A DNA stretch of 49,730 bases, taken from Gammaproteobacteria bacterium (GTDB taxonomy: Bacteria; Pseudomonadota; Gammaproteobacteria; Steroidobacterales; GCA-2729495). The stretch is taken from the NCBI GenBank assembly GCA_020853135.1, contig JADYZO010000009.1, positions 1 through 49,730 on the forward strand, read 5' to 3'. Every line of letters begins with the position of its first letter. Within the stretch, counting starts at the first letter, position 1. The position numbers were made by a program, and so were the translations under genes. Below are positions 49,604-49,730 of this stretch, piece by piece. The notes beneath the pieces were generated by a model that did no database searches, had not been told where the DNA came from, and saw nothing but the letters and a program-made list of their open reading frames with translations.

Positions 49604-49648
49604 TGGCGCGCCCGGCGAGATTCGAACTCACGACCCCTGCCTTCGGAG
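49604..49648 (-). repeat. 3' half of tRNA-Arg(CCG): attachment-site remnant of an integrative element
   Basis: On the minus strand the 45 nt correspond exactly to tRNA positions 32-76. They comprise anticodon loop CTCCGAA (anticodon CCG), stem strand GGCAG, variable loop, T-arm GTGAG-TTCGAAT-CTCGC, acceptor strand CGGGCGC, discriminator G and CCA. This matches the end of tRNA-Arg(CCG) (E. coli ends TCGGGCGCGCCA). The 5' half is absent: no GCGCCCG acceptor strand, D-arm or matching anticodon-stem strand lies upstream. Such fragments are the distal copy left by tyrosine-integrase elements that integrate in tRNA 3' halves. The orientation puts the element, and the intact tRNA, to the right of the window. 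Confidence 0.75.
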
Positions 49649-49653
49649 CAGCG

Positions 49654-49675
49654 GTACATGATTGCGCTCATGTAC
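49654..49675. repeat. 8-bp inverted repeat beside the tRNA fragment
   Basis: GTACATGA (49654-49661) and TCATGTAC (49668-49675) are perfect inverted repeats with a 6-nt spacer, starting 6 bp inside the element from the tRNA fragment. It may be a recombinase or excisionase site, or a terminator-like structure. The remaining bases to 49730 hold a short open frame on the minus strand (ending at 49675) too small to assign. Confidence 0.5.
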
Positions 49676-49730
49676 TACCAAACACGCCGGACTTGGTTTT
49701 TCAAAGACTTAGCGGATCGTAGACTACTCC

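Noticed and set aside
49604-49691. A complete tRNA gene at the right end
   Set aside because: The 3' half folds properly, but no complementary 5' acceptor strand (GCGCCCG), D-arm or anticodon-stem partner lies upstream, so only a fragment is present.

Overview
The window reads as chromosomal DNA of a high-GC gammaproteobacterium outside the well-studied orders, perhaps near Xanthomonadales, Nevskiales or Steroidobacterales. The basis is a FadE-type acyl-CoA dehydrogenase, proteobacterial GshA, a polA-sRNA-engB locus, LptM, GspA/GspB, UspE, cytochrome c4 and NudC, all with a strong bias to GC-ending codons. It is densely coded on both strands: about 54 genes, and no gene-free stretch longer than about 215 bp. 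Both ends are mobile-DNA boundaries. The left end is the edge of an IS5-type insertion sequence inserted at CTAG. The right end is a 45-nt 3' half of tRNA-Arg(CCG), as left by an integrative element lying beyond the window.

Layout. 1-6.2 kb: IS end; a quinone oxidoreductase / alkyltransferase-like / lipoprotein operon; a divergent ferredoxin-type reductase; two paralogous membrane-anchored proteins; gshA. 6.2-14.9 kb: a membrane-anchored response-regulator protein divergent from a HAMP-PAS-GGDEF-EAL protein, a small secreted protein, mdh with a clear terminator, fadE, and a DUF4399-like lipoprotein. 15-18 kb: mevalonate-pathway genes (a GHMP kinase and mvaD) divergent from ispA. 18-26 kb: gspA-gspB, a DMT exporter, an ABC exporter, a divergent FlhD-like/FlhC-like regulator pair around a palindrome, nudC and an NRDE protein. 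26.6-35.6 kb: the arginine cluster argR-argG-(P-loop protein)-argC-argD-argF'-argB-argH-lptM-GNAT. 35.6-39.1 kb: polA, a probable small RNA, engB. 39.3-42.2 kb: cytochrome c4, a lipoprotein DsbA, moaE-moaD-mocA-like. 42.3-45.5 kb: uspE, a FixL-like oxygen sensor, FixJ, a DksA-like protein. 45.5-49.5 kb: a DUF2238 membrane protein, two poorly known proteins, a methyltransferase-like membrane protein, carbonic anhydrase, a CDGSH protein and a small unknown protein.

The most interesting part is the arginine cluster. It uses the acylated-ornithine route with a dedicated transcarbamylase, in a gene order and with subfamilies that recall Bacteroidetes. The transcarbamylase has Ala at the position (Glu92 in Xanthomonas AOTCase) that separates acetyl- from succinyl-ornithine enzymes, which predicts N-succinylornithine as substrate. 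Between argG and argC, overlapping both by 4 nt, sits an unassigned 352-residue protein with a BioD/CobQ-type P-loop. The cluster shows neither a classical N-acylglutamate synthase nor a deacylase, so this protein is a candidate for a missing step. Other notable items are the divergent FlhD/FlhC-like pair, a Spot42/ErsA/sX13-position sRNA with C-rich loops, a FixL with the haem-pocket residues, and genes that look leaderless (TATAAT 6 nt before ATG).
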